Positions 32,624 through 41,668 of a DNA stretch of 64,000 nt are shown here, one piece after another. Location of the stretch: the IMG/VR virus record IMGVR_UViG_3300020204_000065, positions 1-64,000 of that record; one strand, written 5' to 3'. Under the pieces are notes generated by a model. It did no database searches. It was not told the DNA's origin and worked only from the letters and a program-made list of their open reading frames with translations. Positions within the stretch are counted from its first letter, which is position 1, and each line of letters begins with the position of its first letter. Position numbers and translations under genes: made by a program. Source of the DNA: a virus.

Positions 32624-33295
32624 ATGTCTGATTTTTCTGCGGCTATTGAGTTAATCAGAAAATACGAAGGGTATAACGAGAAGGCATACCCTGATCCAGC
32701 AACTGGTGGTGAGCCGTACACCATTGGTTATGGCACTCAGTATTACCCGGACGGATCTCCAGTCAGGCGCGGTCACCTCTGCACGAAACGCAAAGCTCTG
32801 GAGTACCTGTACCATGAGTTAGAAGTTCTGGATACGGAACTCAAAAGATTGAACCTTGGCCTGGATGAATCGATGCACCAGGCTCTATTGTCATTTATTC
32901 ATTCGGTTGGCTGGAATTCCTTCTTATACAGCAACATCATTGATTGTCTGGAACAAGAAGATTGGCGTGGTGCCAGCCAGGAGATTCCAAAGTGGGTCTT
33001 TGATCAAGACCACAAGATGGTGGGTTCTCTCCTCCACAGACGCCAGGAGGAGGTTAGCCTGTTCCTGCGGGAAGCTAACGACTGCGCCTGGCTCTCCACT
33101 GAGATTTTATTGACGGCATTCCGTAATTACACTGCTGCCGCTCACCAAGTGAGGGCCATTCGTCGCCTAGAGGAAGGCATCAATCCCTATACTTTGTCAG
33201 AGTTTGCTAACGAATTCAAGATTGACGAAGATCCATGGGATGTACCCTTTGATTCTTCTGATGAATTTGATCTAACTGGCGTCTGTGACATTTAG
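32624..33295 (+). CDS. Phage lysozyme (GH24)
   Basis: A 223-residue endolysin. T4-lysozyme-type residues: catalytic Glu15 (RKYEGYNE), Asp24 (YPDPATG) and Thr33 in YTIGYGTQ. MHQALLSFIHSVGWNSF is the usual second helix pair. The protein is longer than T4 lysozyme (164), with an extra C-terminal domain. It cleaves the glycan strand at lysis; start control by the preceding hairpin is possible. Confidence 0.88.
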   Translation: MSDFSAAIELIRKYEGYNEKAYPDPATGGEPYTIGYGTQYYPDGSPVRRGHLCTKRKALEYLYHELEVLDTELKRLNLGLDESMHQALLSFIHSVGWNSFLYSNIIDCLEQEDWRGASQEIPKWVFDQDHKMVGSLLHRRQEEVSLFLREANDCAWLSTEILLTAFRNYTAAAHQVRAIRRLEEGINPYTLSEFANEFKIDEDPWDVPFDSSDEFDLTGVCDI

Positions 33296-33319
33296 CTTTA
33301 AAATGATTTTAATTGAAGC

Positions 33320-33619
33320 ATGCAGCTAGGAATGGAAGGATCTATCGAGCCTCGTCAGTTTGAGCTTCCTCTGGAGCTTCAATTCTCCATGCGTAAGGCT
33401 GAACTCCAGGCCCAAGAGATGACCTGGGATCAGTTATATGGTGCACTCTTAAACCTATACCATCAACGGTTGATGGAATGGTATGCCGTTAAATCATTAA
33501 TGGCCGATGAGAACATCGACTTGGAGTTCGACATTCCCACCGACCTTGAATTAGCCGAACTCGCCGCCGCATGCATTTACGACGACGAGGATGATGACGA
33601 AGAGCTTCAGCCGTTCTGA
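33320..33619 (+). CDS. nblA: NblA-like phycobilisome-degradation protein
   Basis: A 99-residue protein whose residues 14-65 match the NblA helical hairpin: LELQFSMRKAELQAQEMT, then LLNLYHQRLMEWYAVKSLM. NblA binds phycobiliproteins and recruits the Clp protease, so the host light-harvesting antenna is dismantled. The start is ATG at 33320, or the ATG four codons later. A long acidic tail (DDEDDDEELQPF) is unlike cellular NblA (about 60 residues). It converges with a minus-strand operon and overlaps it by 13 nt. Homology is by pattern only. Confidence 0.7.
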   Translation: MQLGMEGSIEPRQFELPLELQFSMRKAELQAQEMTWDQLYGALLNLYHQRLMEWYAVKSLMADENIDLEFDIPTDLELAELAAACIYDDEDDDEELQPF

Positions 33620-33933
33620 GCTTCATCCAGTTGGATAAGGCGATCTAAGTACCACTGCGCTTTTTTCAGCGACTCGGTACCGCCCTTGTGACGTTCACGC
33701 CAAATGTATTTGATGCAGTTCGCCTTGCAGTAGCCACGGAATTCCTCGTTGGTTAATGCGGCCTCAATGGCTTCGATGGTCTCGATAGCGCCGTCAGTGT
33801 AATGAGACGGATGGTTGACCACATCCTCCTGGATTACAGGCGCTTCTTCCTTGACGGCCCAAGGCACCGGGCACACGCCATCTTTGCATTCCGTGGAGTT
33901 ACCACCCAAAATTTGAATGGTATCGTCCGCCAT
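33607..33933 (-). CDS. DUF3310-containing protein
   Basis: A 108-residue protein with the DUF3310 signature over residues 45-105: VNHPSHYTDGAIETIEAIEA, then FRGYCKANCIKYIWRERHKG, common in phages. Members have been annotated as nucleotide-kinase-like but the function is unproven. The start at 33933 overlaps the stop of the upstream gene (TGATG), so coupled translation is likely. Confidence 0.8.
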   Translation of the reverse strand: MADDTIQILGGNSTECKDGVCPVPWAVKEEAPVIQEDVVNHPSHYTDGAIETIEAIEAALTNEEFRGYCKANCIKYIWRERHKGGTESLKKAQWYLDRLIQLDEAQNG

Positions 33934-34289
33934 CACCGGCTCAAACCACGTCTTTTCTGGGAAAGTAATAACTCCATTTCCGGCGCTGAACCCAGATCCA
34001 TCACTAAGTTCTTCGGACGTGGAGAGGAAGTTGGGTACAGCTCCACCGCTTCCTCCATCGACGGAATATAACCCGTCATTCCAGGCCGTGCCCCCTCGAG
34101 TTCCAGACTCTGCCTGGGTATTCCTTCCTCGCATAGTGTCAGTCCGCGATTGTACTGATCATATAATGGCACATCATTTTCTTCATTGTCGAGATCAGTG
34201 CCAAATGTTGCCTGATTCAAACAACGACAGATGACCTCATCAATGATATTTTGACCAAGGCCGTCGCGGTAATCTGCGGGGTTATGCAT
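33933..34289 (-). CDS. Hypothetical protein
   Basis: A 118-residue acidic protein with Cys and Met, no recognised family. First gene of the leftward pair ending in DUF3310; the promoter would lie in the 41-bp gap shared with the rightward gene at 34331. Confidence 0.55.
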   Translation of the reverse strand: MHNPADYRDGLGQNIIDEVICRCLNQATFGTDLDNEENDVPLYDQYNRGLTLCEEGIPRQSLELEGARPGMTGYIPSMEEAVELYPTSSPRPKNLVMDLGSAPEMELLLSQKRRGLSR

Positions 34290-34330
34290 TTGAATATCTT
34301 GGCCTAAATTGCCTCGATTACAATATTATC

Positions 34331-34792
34331 ATGGCAAGATTTTATAACCCACGTCAAGAAAATATCGATCAACCGGTGGATACACCCGTTGGTTACAGAG
34401 GACGTGTTCAGTACGATCCACGCCAAGACTCTGGTTCCTCTGGCGGTGAAGTTACCGACCTTACGCCAGAGCGTCAATATGACGTTGATCTTCGGCGTCT
34501 TGGTCAAGACAATGCCGTAACTGCAGCAGCTGCTGATACAGAGAACTCGATCCAACAAAATCGTGTCGAACGCTTCTTGAGTGCATCGCGTATTGCCAAT
34601 AAGTACAAGCAACAAGCCGATATTCAGTATCCAAATACCGGCAGTTCTCCAAGGAGGGAACCTGTTTCCAGGCAAGGCGTTACATTGCCGACACTTGGCG
34701 AAGTCCCTGGAGCACGAGGAAGTATCAACTACCCCAACAAACCTCAACCAAGGTCGGGCAAGCCTTACAACTGGCGTGATTCCTTCGCTTAA
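34331..34792 (+). CDS. Hypothetical disordered protein
   Basis: A 153-residue Pro/Gln/Arg/Ser-rich protein with no ordered domain apparent. It starts after CAATATTATC with no Shine-Dalgarno and ends exactly where the dCTP deaminase gene ends (convergent, no gap). Structural or DNA-contact role is a guess. Confidence 0.55.
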   Translation: MARFYNPRQENIDQPVDTPVGYRGRVQYDPRQDSGSSGGEVTDLTPERQYDVDLRRLGQDNAVTAAAADTENSIQQNRVERFLSASRIANKYKQQADIQYPNTGSSPRREPVSRQGVTLPTLGEVPGARGSINYPNKPQPRSGKPYNWRDSFA

Positions 34793-35380
34793 TCAGACCT
34801 TACTAAAGACCACTTCTGGGGCCTGGTTCTGATATTTACCCTTGCGGTCTTGGTAGCTGACTTCACATGGGTTGCCGCGATAAAAGAGGAGCTGGGTTAC
34901 GCCCTCATCGGCGTAGATACGATTGAAAAGTCCGGTGCAGTTGCTGATTTCCAGGGTGAGATAACCTTCCCAGCCACTTTCTGCTGGTGTGATATTCACC
35001 AGGATGCCAGAGCGGGCATAGGTTGATTTGCCAACTGCGACGACGGTCACATCACGAGGAAGTTTCAGGCGCTCCCGTGCCACGCCAAGGCAGTAGCCGT
35101 AAGGAGGAAGCAGGAAATACTTGCCCTTCTCGTCTTCCAAAAGTTCAGCTTTGTTTAAGATTTCAGGTTTGAAATCCTTTGGATCACACTCACCTTCGGA
35201 GATTCGTCCAAAGACCAAGCATTGCTCTGGCGATAGGCGGATATCGTAACCGTAAGAGCTAAGGCCATAGCTTAAAATACGACGACCGTTTTCTTTACTG
35301 ACGAGACGATCCTGGAACGGAACAATCATCTCCTCTTCTTCCGCAAGACGACGGATTTCCTTATCGCAAAGAACGCTCAT
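34793..35380 (-). CDS. dcd: dCTP deaminase
   Basis: A 195-residue enzyme of the dUTPase superfamily. Dcd hallmarks are present: SSYGYDIRLS near residue 40, VGKSTYARSGI near 119 and PAESGWEGYLTLEI near 133. It deaminates dCTP to dUTP, feeding dTMP synthesis for phage DNA. The last gene of a five-gene leftward operon (37309 to 34793). Confidence 0.9.
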   Translation of the reverse strand: MSVLCDKEIRRLAEEEEMIVPFQDRLVSKENGRRILSYGLSSYGYDIRLSPEQCLVFGRISEGECDPKDFKPEILNKAELLEDEKGKYFLLPPYGYCLGVARERLKLPRDVTVVAVGKSTYARSGILVNITPAESGWEGYLTLEISNCTGLFNRIYADEGVTQLLFYRGNPCEVSYQDRKGKYQNQAPEVVFSKV

Positions 35381-35412
35381 AGACCCATTTAAGCTTTTTC
35401 AATATAGGTCAT

Positions 35413-36000
35413 TCAGCAAAGAATGCGCCCTTTGTCTGAGTAAATGTCAATGAATCGCTGGGTTGCTTCTCCTACGTCGTGCTTTGGTTGCAAATAAACC
35501 AAAAACGAAGTACATGTGTTATGTCTCTTGACCCCCTCATTAGTGCGTGCAAACAATGTTGGCACTGCCTTTAGGATGCAAACAGGGAAATCAAAGAGGC
35601 GTTGTTCGTAACGAAACATGTCAGGGCAATTGGAAAAGTACAACCCTTCTTCGATTTCGTTATGGAACCAGGCTTTAAATAAACGCCTAAACCACACAGC
35701 ATGGGACGATGTCAAGGTAGGGGAACAGGCCCTTGTCATCTTCCAGCGTTCATTCTTTTTATCGAGGTAGTAGGTACCGCTGGGCGGAAACAAATAAACC
35801 TTGCCGAACCACTCTTGATCATTCAGCCCATCATCACTGGGAGTGAAGTAGTTTTTGGCATGGACGTATTCATTGGCAAAGTCTGAACTGGCTACATCCA
35901 GATCGATGTGACCCATCAGTTCATGCGCTGCTGCTGCCAGATCTGCGTTGGTAATCAACTCAAGATCTTCACGGCGCATGCCGCTTTTAGTGATTGCCAT
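35413..36000 (-). CDS. Dam-like N6-adenine methyltransferase homologue, altered motif
   Basis: A 195-residue protein that resembles phage Dam-family methyltransferases: IDLDVASSDFANEYVHAKNY, then YFTPSDDGLNDQEWFGKVYL. Where the family has NPPY (the catalytic loop) it reads FPPS. The C-terminal half (AVWFRRLFKAWFHNEIEEGL) follows the fold. Loss of Asn and Tyr suggests it is not a normal methylase: inactive, a modified activity, or a decoy. It overlaps the upstream gene by one base. Confidence 0.6.
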   Translation of the reverse strand: MAITKSGMRREDLELITNADLAAAAHELMGHIDLDVASSDFANEYVHAKNYFTPSDDGLNDQEWFGKVYLFPPSGTYYLDKKNERWKMTRACSPTLTSSHAVWFRRLFKAWFHNEIEEGLYFSNCPDMFRYEQRLFDFPVCILKAVPTLFARTNEGVKRHNTCTSFLVYLQPKHDVGEATQRFIDIYSDKGRILC

Positions 36001-36386
36001 TACTGATTGGTTGCCTTGTTGTAATCAATCTCGAAATAACGGATGCCTTCTTGATCGTTGATGACGTAACCCGCCTTTTCGGTTGGGTCAATCTTCTGTG
36101 CTGCCGAGAGAATGCGTCGGAACGTTTCCGCCATATCACCATCATTAGCTCGTTCGCACTCTTCTTGTGCGGAGTGAATTTCCTTGAGTGTCCAGAAGAA
36201 CATCGAACGTTCTTTGTTATCAGGTTGGAAGACCATCACACCTGGCCCCTCCACTTCCCACATCTTGCAATACTGCTGACCCATGTCCCCAAGGATGACG
36301 CGCACTGTTGCGTCCAGCATTCTCACCTTGGTCTCGTCCAGGTCAGGACCGATGGCTTGGGCAATTAGTTTTTCACGCCTGTTCAT
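36000..36386 (-). CDS. Hypothetical protein
   Basis: A 128-residue helical protein with a central beta section (EVEGPGVMVFQPDNKERSMF). No family. Overlaps both neighbours by a few bases in the leftward operon. Confidence 0.6.
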   Translation of the reverse strand: MNRREKLIAQAIGPDLDETKVRMLDATVRVILGDMGQQYCKMWEVEGPGVMVFQPDNKERSMFFWTLKEIHSAQEECERANDGDMAETFRRILSAAQKIDPTEKAGYVINDQEGIRYFEIDYNKATNQ

Positions 36387-36861
36387 TTTGTATCAGTCCT
36401 TGCTTTTGGAGAACGTCTTGGAGCTTAGGGAGTGGCTGATAAATTACGACTAATTTACCAAGAATGCCGCGTTTCTTAATTAATTTTCCTTTTTCATCTC
36501 GTAGTTTATCAAATTCGCCAGAGCGAATCAGGTACTCGGCCACGCAACGGAGTCTACGTTTTAAGGCCAGTTCTGCAGCCGGGAATTTACTGCAGATGGT
36601 ATCAGGCTTCATGTCACTGAAGGCAACACGCAAACGGTTAGCCAGCGTCATACTGGAATTGACGTCCTCTTCTTCGTAAGTCTTGATGACTTCCAAGTAA
36701 CGACGCAGGCATCCATCATCGAAAGAACCTTCGGGTGGCAGAAAATTTTCAACCTGCAGACAAAGAGATGTTGGCAAAAGCTCTCTGTGGTTTTCAACGG
36801 TTACTTCATCAATGATGAAAGTTTCAAACCGATGCGCCAATGGTATCGTCGTTTTCTGCAT
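36373..36861 (-). CDS. Hypothetical helical protein
   Basis: A 162-residue mostly helical protein with a basic segment (ALKRRLRCVAEYLIRSGEFD). No family. Overlaps the next and previous genes by 14 and 38 nt, so the operon is tightly packed. Confidence 0.6.
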   Translation of the reverse strand: MQKTTIPLAHRFETFIIDEVTVENHRELLPTSLCLQVENFLPPEGSFDDGCLRRYLEVIKTYEEEDVNSSMTLANRLRVAFSDMKPDTICSKFPAAELALKRRLRCVAEYLIRSGEFDKLRDEKGKLIKKRGILGKLVVIYQPLPKLQDVLQKQGLIQNEQA

Positions 36862-37309
36862 CGGTGTCTGTTTCTAAGGAAGCAAGGTAGGCGTCAATCG
36901 AGTAAGGCTGAGCTTTGTACGCCTTCTCACTATGTTTAAAGGTGTAGTCAGTATTTTTAATTTTCGGATTCTTGACAAAGGATCTCACCAGATGGTTCCA
37001 GGGCACTCGGATTTTGGTCCTGGTGCCAGGCACTGGATTGACGTTGACGTAATGAATACCCTCAATCCAACCTTTGGTCTTATCGCCCCTGCGCCCTAGG
37101 GCAATCCAGTTCCTTAAGGTTTGGTCAGAGACCCCAAGGCGCCTGGCACATTCCTCTGTCGAGATGTACTCATCGGCATAGGCTTCGGGATTGGTGGTGC
37201 TCATCTGACTTGCGCCGTCCTGCAATGCCCAGATGCTGGAGAGGATGTTGCGAATTCCCTTTAATTCGTATGCAACATCTTCCAAACCTTTTCTAATTCC
37301 GTGGTTCAT
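36824..37309 (-). CDS. HTH DNA-binding protein
   Basis: A 161-residue protein. N-terminal helix, then an excisionase/MerR-type HTH at about residues 48-75 (ISTEECARRLGVSDQTLRNW), followed by a wing-like GIHYVNVNP and VPWNHLVRSF. Start chosen at ATG 37309, just outside the divergent gene at 37363; a longer frame to 37540 would overlap that gene. As first gene of the Dcd operon it may control it. Confidence 0.65.
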   Translation of the reverse strand: MNHGIRKGLEDVAYELKGIRNILSSIWALQDGASQMSTTNPEAYADEYISTEECARRLGVSDQTLRNWIALGRRGDKTKGWIEGIHYVNVNPVPGTRTKIRVPWNHLVRSFVKNPKIKNTDYTFKHSEKAYKAQPYSIDAYLASLETDTDAENDDTIGASV

Positions 37310-37362
37310 ACAGCAGATGTTTTGGTTAAATGCTAGGGTATTTGCAACAGAATTGTTAGACC

Positions 37363-37704
37363 ATGGAAGACCAAATCCCTGGAAGTACACCGCCAGAGTT
37401 CTCCAATCCTCCCAAGCTTTCAGCAGAGCAAGTCGAGATGCTGAAGGTGATTGCTCGTGAACGGGCCATTGCTCAAGCTGGGGCAGAACCCCTGCAGCAA
37501 CCTCAGAGAATGGTGGCGCCACCCCCTTCTTTCCAGCCACCTATCCCGCAGCCCAAGCCAGAAATTATTTATTTGCGCCGTAATTTAACGGTTGCTGAAT
37601 TAATTCTTGTCCTTCTTTTGTCTTGTGGACTGGTAACCGGAGTGCAAGCTCTTTGGGGATTTGGGTCGCGTATCTTACCTCAGATCGAAGTAAGGGTCAA
37701 ATAA
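37363..37704 (+). CDS. Small membrane protein with Pro-rich domain
   Basis: A 113-residue protein: Pro-rich first 70 residues, then one transmembrane segment (VAELILVLLLSCGLVTGVQA, about 76-95) and a basic tail. Divergent from the HTH gene. Located before the fibre genes; a holin-like role is possible but not supported by motif. Confidence 0.55.
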   Translation: MEDQIPGSTPPEFSNPPKLSAEQVEMLKVIARERAIAQAGAEPLQQPQRMVAPPPSFQPPIPQPKPEIIYLRRNLTVAELILVLLLSCGLVTGVQALWGFGSRILPQIEVRVK

Positions 37705-37722
37705 AATACGACAAACCTAAAC

Positions 37723-37728
37723 TATAAT
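37723..37728 (+). promoter_or_regulatory. TATAATTT-type promoter
   Basis: ACTATAATTTTAGTTATAAG, a partly symmetric region, 28 nt before the GTG at 37757 of the fibre gene. Confidence 0.4.
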
Positions 37729-37756
37729 TTTAGTTATAAGGTTTGCGAGCGTGTAG

Positions 37757-39559
37757 GTGGCCAATAGGCGGATCTCGGATTTACCTGCAATCAGTTCGGT
37801 CGACATCGCTGATGCCGATCTATTTACTATTGTCCATGTTGCGGAAGTAGATCCTGGGTTAAAGAATAAGAAGTTTACGGTTTCTGAACATAAGTCATAT
37901 CTCAATAATTACTATCTGCAGTTAACGGGTGGCACTATTACCACCTTAACTGTTACCAATAACTTAAACGTATCCGGCAACACGAATATTCGGGGCAACC
38001 TGGATGTCATCGGCACCGGTACGTTTGGCGTACTGACCATTAATAATCTGATTGCAACTGGAACAATCAGTGGCACCACGATTACTGGTCAGAGTATTCA
38101 GGGTGTCAATATTAACGGTAACAATGGTTACTTCACAAACCTTCAGTATATTAACGCTGTTGGTACAATTTTAGAAGGTAGCCTGATCAGTGGCGCTACG
38201 ATCACTGGCAATGTCATCCGTGGTAGTGGCATTACAGGCCAGGTAATTTCTGGCAATACTGTCAACGTAATCAACCTTGCAACTCAAACATTAACAGGCA
38301 CTTCAGGTGTCTTCACTTCTAATTTATCTGGCGCCGTCATCACTGGTGACGCTGGTCAATTCTCGAACATCACTGGTGTTTCCGGTGTTTTCACTACCAG
38401 GCTTTCTGGTAACACCATTACCGGAAACACTGGACTCTTTGCAAACCTGACTGGAGTTTCCGGAACTTTTACCGACAGACTCTCTGGTGCTGTTATTACA
38501 GGCAACACCGGACAATTTACGCAACTTACTGCAACAACCGGTCAATTTACTTATGCGTCTGGCATAACAGTCACTGGCTCTACCGGTTTATTTAATGGGC
38601 TAACCGCAAATTACATCACCGGAATAATCACTGTTTCTGGCACCACAGTTACAGGCTTATCCGGTATCTTTGGTAATACTGTTTCTGAAACTGGCGTTTA
38701 TACCACCAGTATTTCTGGAGCTTTAATCACAGGTGATACTGCGCAGTTTACTCAACTAACTGGAGTATCGGGCACTTTTACGTCTAGGATTTCAGGTACA
38801 ACAATCACCGGCGTTACTGGTTTATTCACAACCATTACGGCGGCCACTGGTACGTTCACTGATCAAATCAACGTCAGCACGATTGCTACGACGGGCAATC
38901 TTTCGGCAAGTGGCAACCTATTCATTGGAACTAGCGGGACAATTTCCACAAACCTCACGGTCAGTGGAACGATTTCTGGCGCTACAGTCACTGGTACTGA
39001 TGCATTCTTTGACACCGTTAGTGGCAACGGTGTTATCGGTGGAACAATTGTTTTTTCCCCAACCGTCACTGGTAATTTTGTTTTAGGCACCTCGATCACT
39101 GGTGTGACAGGCGTCTTTACAAGTCGCCTAAGTGGTGCTGTTATCACGGGTAACACCTTTAGCGGAACCACAGCTGTCTTTGGCAGTGGCGGATTTGTTC
39201 AATTGACCAGCACGACGGGTAATTTTAGTCGCGTCAGTGGCACTACCTATGTTGCTGGAAATACGATCTTTGTTTCTGGCGCTGGTGACGTTCGGCCCTT
39301 TAACCAGTTCTCCTTCCCGCCTAGCCCTGGCACATCCGGATATGTACTAACGACCCTGGGTAATGGTCAGACGACATGGGCCATTGCAACAAGTACAGGC
39401 ATCTTAACGTCCTCGCCAATCTTAGAAAGCAAAATTATCATCGATACTAATTATGCGATTACAATTGGATATAACGGAGGATCCATTGGGCCTGTTGAAA
39501 TTGCGTCGGGCATCATCGTCACCGTGCCTTCTGGATCAATCTGGAAGATCTTGAATTAA
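37757..39559 (+). CDS. Tail fibre with beta-helical repeats
   Basis: A 600-residue protein, GTG start. After a short N-terminal domain (about 55 residues) it is built of repeats such as GVSGTFTDRLSGAVITGNTG and its variants, spaced about 24 residues, in the style of beta-helical phage fibres; the C-terminal 120 residues differ. The repeats are shared with the next gene. Likely a receptor-recognising or shaft protein. Confidence 0.75.
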   Translation: MANRRISDLPAISSVDIADADLFTIVHVAEVDPGLKNKKFTVSEHKSYLNNYYLQLTGGTITTLTVTNNLNVSGNTNIRGNLDVIGTGTFGVLTINNLIATGTISGTTITGQSIQGVNINGNNGYFTNLQYINAVGTILEGSLISGATITGNVIRGSGITGQVISGNTVNVINLATQTLTGTSGVFTSNLSGAVITGDAGQFSNITGVSGVFTTRLSGNTITGNTGLFANLTGVSGTFTDRLSGAVITGNTGQFTQLTATTGQFTYASGITVTGSTGLFNGLTANYITGIITVSGTTVTGLSGIFGNTVSETGVYTTSISGALITGDTAQFTQLTGVSGTFTSRISGTTITGVTGLFTTITAATGTFTDQINVSTIATTGNLSASGNLFIGTSGTISTNLTVSGTISGATVTGTDAFFDTVSGNGVIGGTIVFSPTVTGNFVLGTSITGVTGVFTSRLSGAVITGNTFSGTTAVFGSGGFVQLTSTTGNFSRVSGTTYVAGNTIFVSGAGDVRPFNQFSFPPSPGTSGYVLTTLGNGQTTWAIATSTGILTSSPILESKIIIDTNYAITIGYNGGSIGPVEIASGIIVTVPSGSIWKILN

Positions 39560-39586
39560 ACTAGAAAAATAAAACTTTAGTTACTG

Positions 39587-40171
39587 ATGGCATACGGGAA
39601 CTTAAAGGTTGATAATTTAGTTTATTCAACTCCAACTGGGGATATTACTTTTCCCGTCAGTGGGATTGTTTATTTAGGTGCTCCTTTAATCTCTGGTGTT
39701 TCTGGCGTATTTACGACAGTTTACGCACCTCTGGTTAGTGGTGGTTCCGGTGTCTTCTTGTCGGGTGTTACCAGCCCTATCATCAGTGGTGTCTCCGGTA
39801 TCTTCACGACCAGCGTCAGCGGTGCAACTGTTACAGGTGGCTCGCTCCTTGGCACCACAATTACTGGTACGTCAATTTCCGGTGCCAACATCACTGGCGT
39901 TTCTGGAACATTTACAGATCGGATCTCTGGCGCAACGATTACTGGTGGAAACTTCAACGGTGTTTCCGGTGTCTTTACCACCAGTGTTAGCGGTGCAACA
40001 GTCCAAGGGAATACAGTTGTTGTGAATAGCGGCAACTTTGCTTCCGGTTTATTAACCTCTGGAACCATTCAGTCCACAACAGGTGGCTTCAAGTTTCCAG
40101 ACGGTACCACCCAAACAACTGCAGCCACCGCAGGCGTAAGTCTTGGTCTTGTAATCGCCCTTGGCGGTTAA
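39587..40171 (+). CDS. Short tail fibre with the same repeats
   Basis: A 194-residue protein with repeats of the same family (SGVSGIFTTSVSGATVTGGS) ending in a small C-terminal domain with FPDGTTQTTAA, a phrase common at the end of phage fibres. Probably a distal piece or paralogue of the previous fibre. Confidence 0.7.
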   Translation: MAYGNLKVDNLVYSTPTGDITFPVSGIVYLGAPLISGVSGVFTTVYAPLVSGGSGVFLSGVTSPIISGVSGIFTTSVSGATVTGGSLLGTTITGTSISGANITGVSGTFTDRISGATITGGNFNGVSGVFTTSVSGATVQGNTVVVNSGNFASGLLTSGTIQSTTGGFKFPDGTTQTTAATAGVSLGLVIALGG

Positions 40172-40182
40172 TTTATTGCTCT

Positions 40183-40188
40183 TATAAT
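40183..40188 (+). promoter_or_regulatory. TATAATTA-type promoter
   Basis: TTATAATTAAC, 20 nt before ATG 40209. Confidence 0.4.
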
Positions 40189-40208
40189 TAACGAAAAGAG
40201 TTTCGGAA

Positions 40209-40598
40209 ATGGCTGAGTATTTTGAATTTAAAGGTACTGTATTAACCACAACTGGTGTTGCAGATATCTATAACCCAACTAATGGTGTAGACGGAAATCT
40301 CACCAACAGCAGTGGCACATCCGTTATTTTGTCTGCTTTAGCAGCCAATGTGAGTAGCGGCAACGTTTCTGTTAACCTTTACACGACGTTAACCGGTTCG
40401 ACTAGCACGGCCACCGGAACTGTTCTAACTGAAAGCGGAAGCTTCTCGATGGCTGAGTCTATTGTTGTTCCAGCCTACGCGTCGTTAGAGATGATTGTCA
40501 ATAAGGCAAACGTTCCTTATGGCAGTAAGTTACGTGCACGTTCATCCGTGGCATCCGGCATTGTTTTTACCGTTTCTGCTGTTGATATTCAGCCTTGA
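40209..40598 (+). CDS. Beta-rich hypothetical fibre-associated protein
   Basis: A 129-residue Ser/Thr/Val-rich protein, probably a small beta-sandwich, between the fibres and the polyglycine adhesins. No family recognised. Confidence 0.6.
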   Translation: MAEYFEFKGTVLTTTGVADIYNPTNGVDGNLTNSSGTSVILSALAANVSSGNVSVNLYTTLTGSTSTATGTVLTESGSFSMAESIVVPAYASLEMIVNKANVPYGSKLRARSSVASGIVFTVSAVDIQP

Positions 40599-40629
40599 TT
40601 GTTATCATTAAATAACTAGCTGAAGAGCA

Positions 40630-41625
40630 ATGGGAAAGAAAAGGGAAGGGGGATATTTAGGTGCTACGCCAAGCACGTGGAGTAGCACGGTTCGTCCAGG
40701 TATATGGAATCTTAGAAGCCAATTTAACTTAAAAAAAGAGGGTACGTGGCCAGGCTTGTATAGCACTTTGGCACTTGAGTACCTTGTTGTCGCAGGTGGC
40801 GGTGGAGGTGGCGGTAGATATTATGGCGGTGGCGGCGGAGCCGGTGGTTTTCGTACGAATGCCGGGCCTTCTGGTGGTGGAGCATCTGCAGAAGGCAGTT
40901 TTACAATTACTTTAGGTAGTTCTTACACAGTCACAACCGGCGGCGGTGGTGCAGGAGGACTGTCTGGAGCAAGAGGAACTCAGGGTTCTAATTCTGTTTT
41001 TTCAAGTACTACATCAACAGGCGGCGGCGGTGGTGGCGGCAATACCGCCCCTAGTGGCGATGGTGGTGCAGGTGGCTCTGGCGGCGGCGCAAGTGGCTAT
41101 TCAGCTACAAACGGCGTTGGTACTCCAAATCAAGGTTATAACGGTGGTGCTGGTGGTACTTACGCAGGAGGCGGTGGCGGTGGCGCCGGACAAGCTGGAA
41201 GCAATGGTCCGGCGGGTGATACAACAGGCGGTAAAGGAGGCAATGGAGTAGCTTCTTCTATCACAGGATCCTCTGTAACCTACGCAGGTGGAGGTGGTGG
41301 TGCATACGGTTCCAGTTCCACTGCGGGGACATTGGGCGGTGCAGGTGGAACAGGCGGTGGCGGCCCAGCTTCTAACTTTGGGACAGCAGGAACAGCGGGA
41401 ACGTCAAATACGGGAGGTGGAGGTGGCGCCACAGGTGGCCTTGGCGGATCACCAACGACAGGAGCCAACGGGGGATCTGGCGTTGTGATTTTGAAAGTTG
41501 ATGCAGGATTAACTGCAACTTTTAGCGGTGGAGTTACTTACTCAACGGCAACAGTTGGAGCCTTTAAAATTTACACTATTACGGCTACTTCGACAACAAG
41601 TGAAACCGTAACTTTTAGTGCTTAA
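40630..41625 (+). CDS. Polyglycine adhesin-like protein (one module)
   Basis: A 331-residue protein. N-terminus GYLGATPSTWSSTVRPGIW is shared with the next gene. Residues 52-280 consist of Gly-rich runs (AGGGGGGGRYYGGGGGAG), ending in a conserved C-terminal strand unit (FKIYTITATSTTSETVTF). Such sequences fit a polyglycine-II sandwich as in T-even gp38 adhesins. Likely receptor binding. Confidence 0.65.
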   Translation: MGKKREGGYLGATPSTWSSTVRPGIWNLRSQFNLKKEGTWPGLYSTLALEYLVVAGGGGGGGRYYGGGGGAGGFRTNAGPSGGGASAEGSFTITLGSSYTVTTGGGGAGGLSGARGTQGSNSVFSSTTSTGGGGGGGNTAPSGDGGAGGSGGGASGYSATNGVGTPNQGYNGGAGGTYAGGGGGGAGQAGSNGPAGDTTGGKGGNGVASSITGSSVTYAGGGGGAYGSSSTAGTLGGAGGTGGGGPASNFGTAGTAGTSNTGGGGGATGGLGGSPTTGANGGSGVVILKVDAGLTATFSGGVTYSTATVGAFKIYTITATSTTSETVTFSA

Positions 41626-41631
41626 TTCATC

Positions 41632-41637
41632 TATAAT
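41632..41637 (+). promoter_or_regulatory. TATAATTT-type promoter
   Basis: CTATAATTTATAG, a short inverted repeat, 31 nt before the ATG at 41669. Confidence 0.35.
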
Positions 41638-41668
41638 TTATAGATAAGCTTGAACGCGCAATAATACT

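Noticed and set aside
37757-40171. Regular repeats that might look like a CRISPR array
   Set aside because: They are in-frame protein repeats of a tail fibre; no constant repeat with unique spacers.
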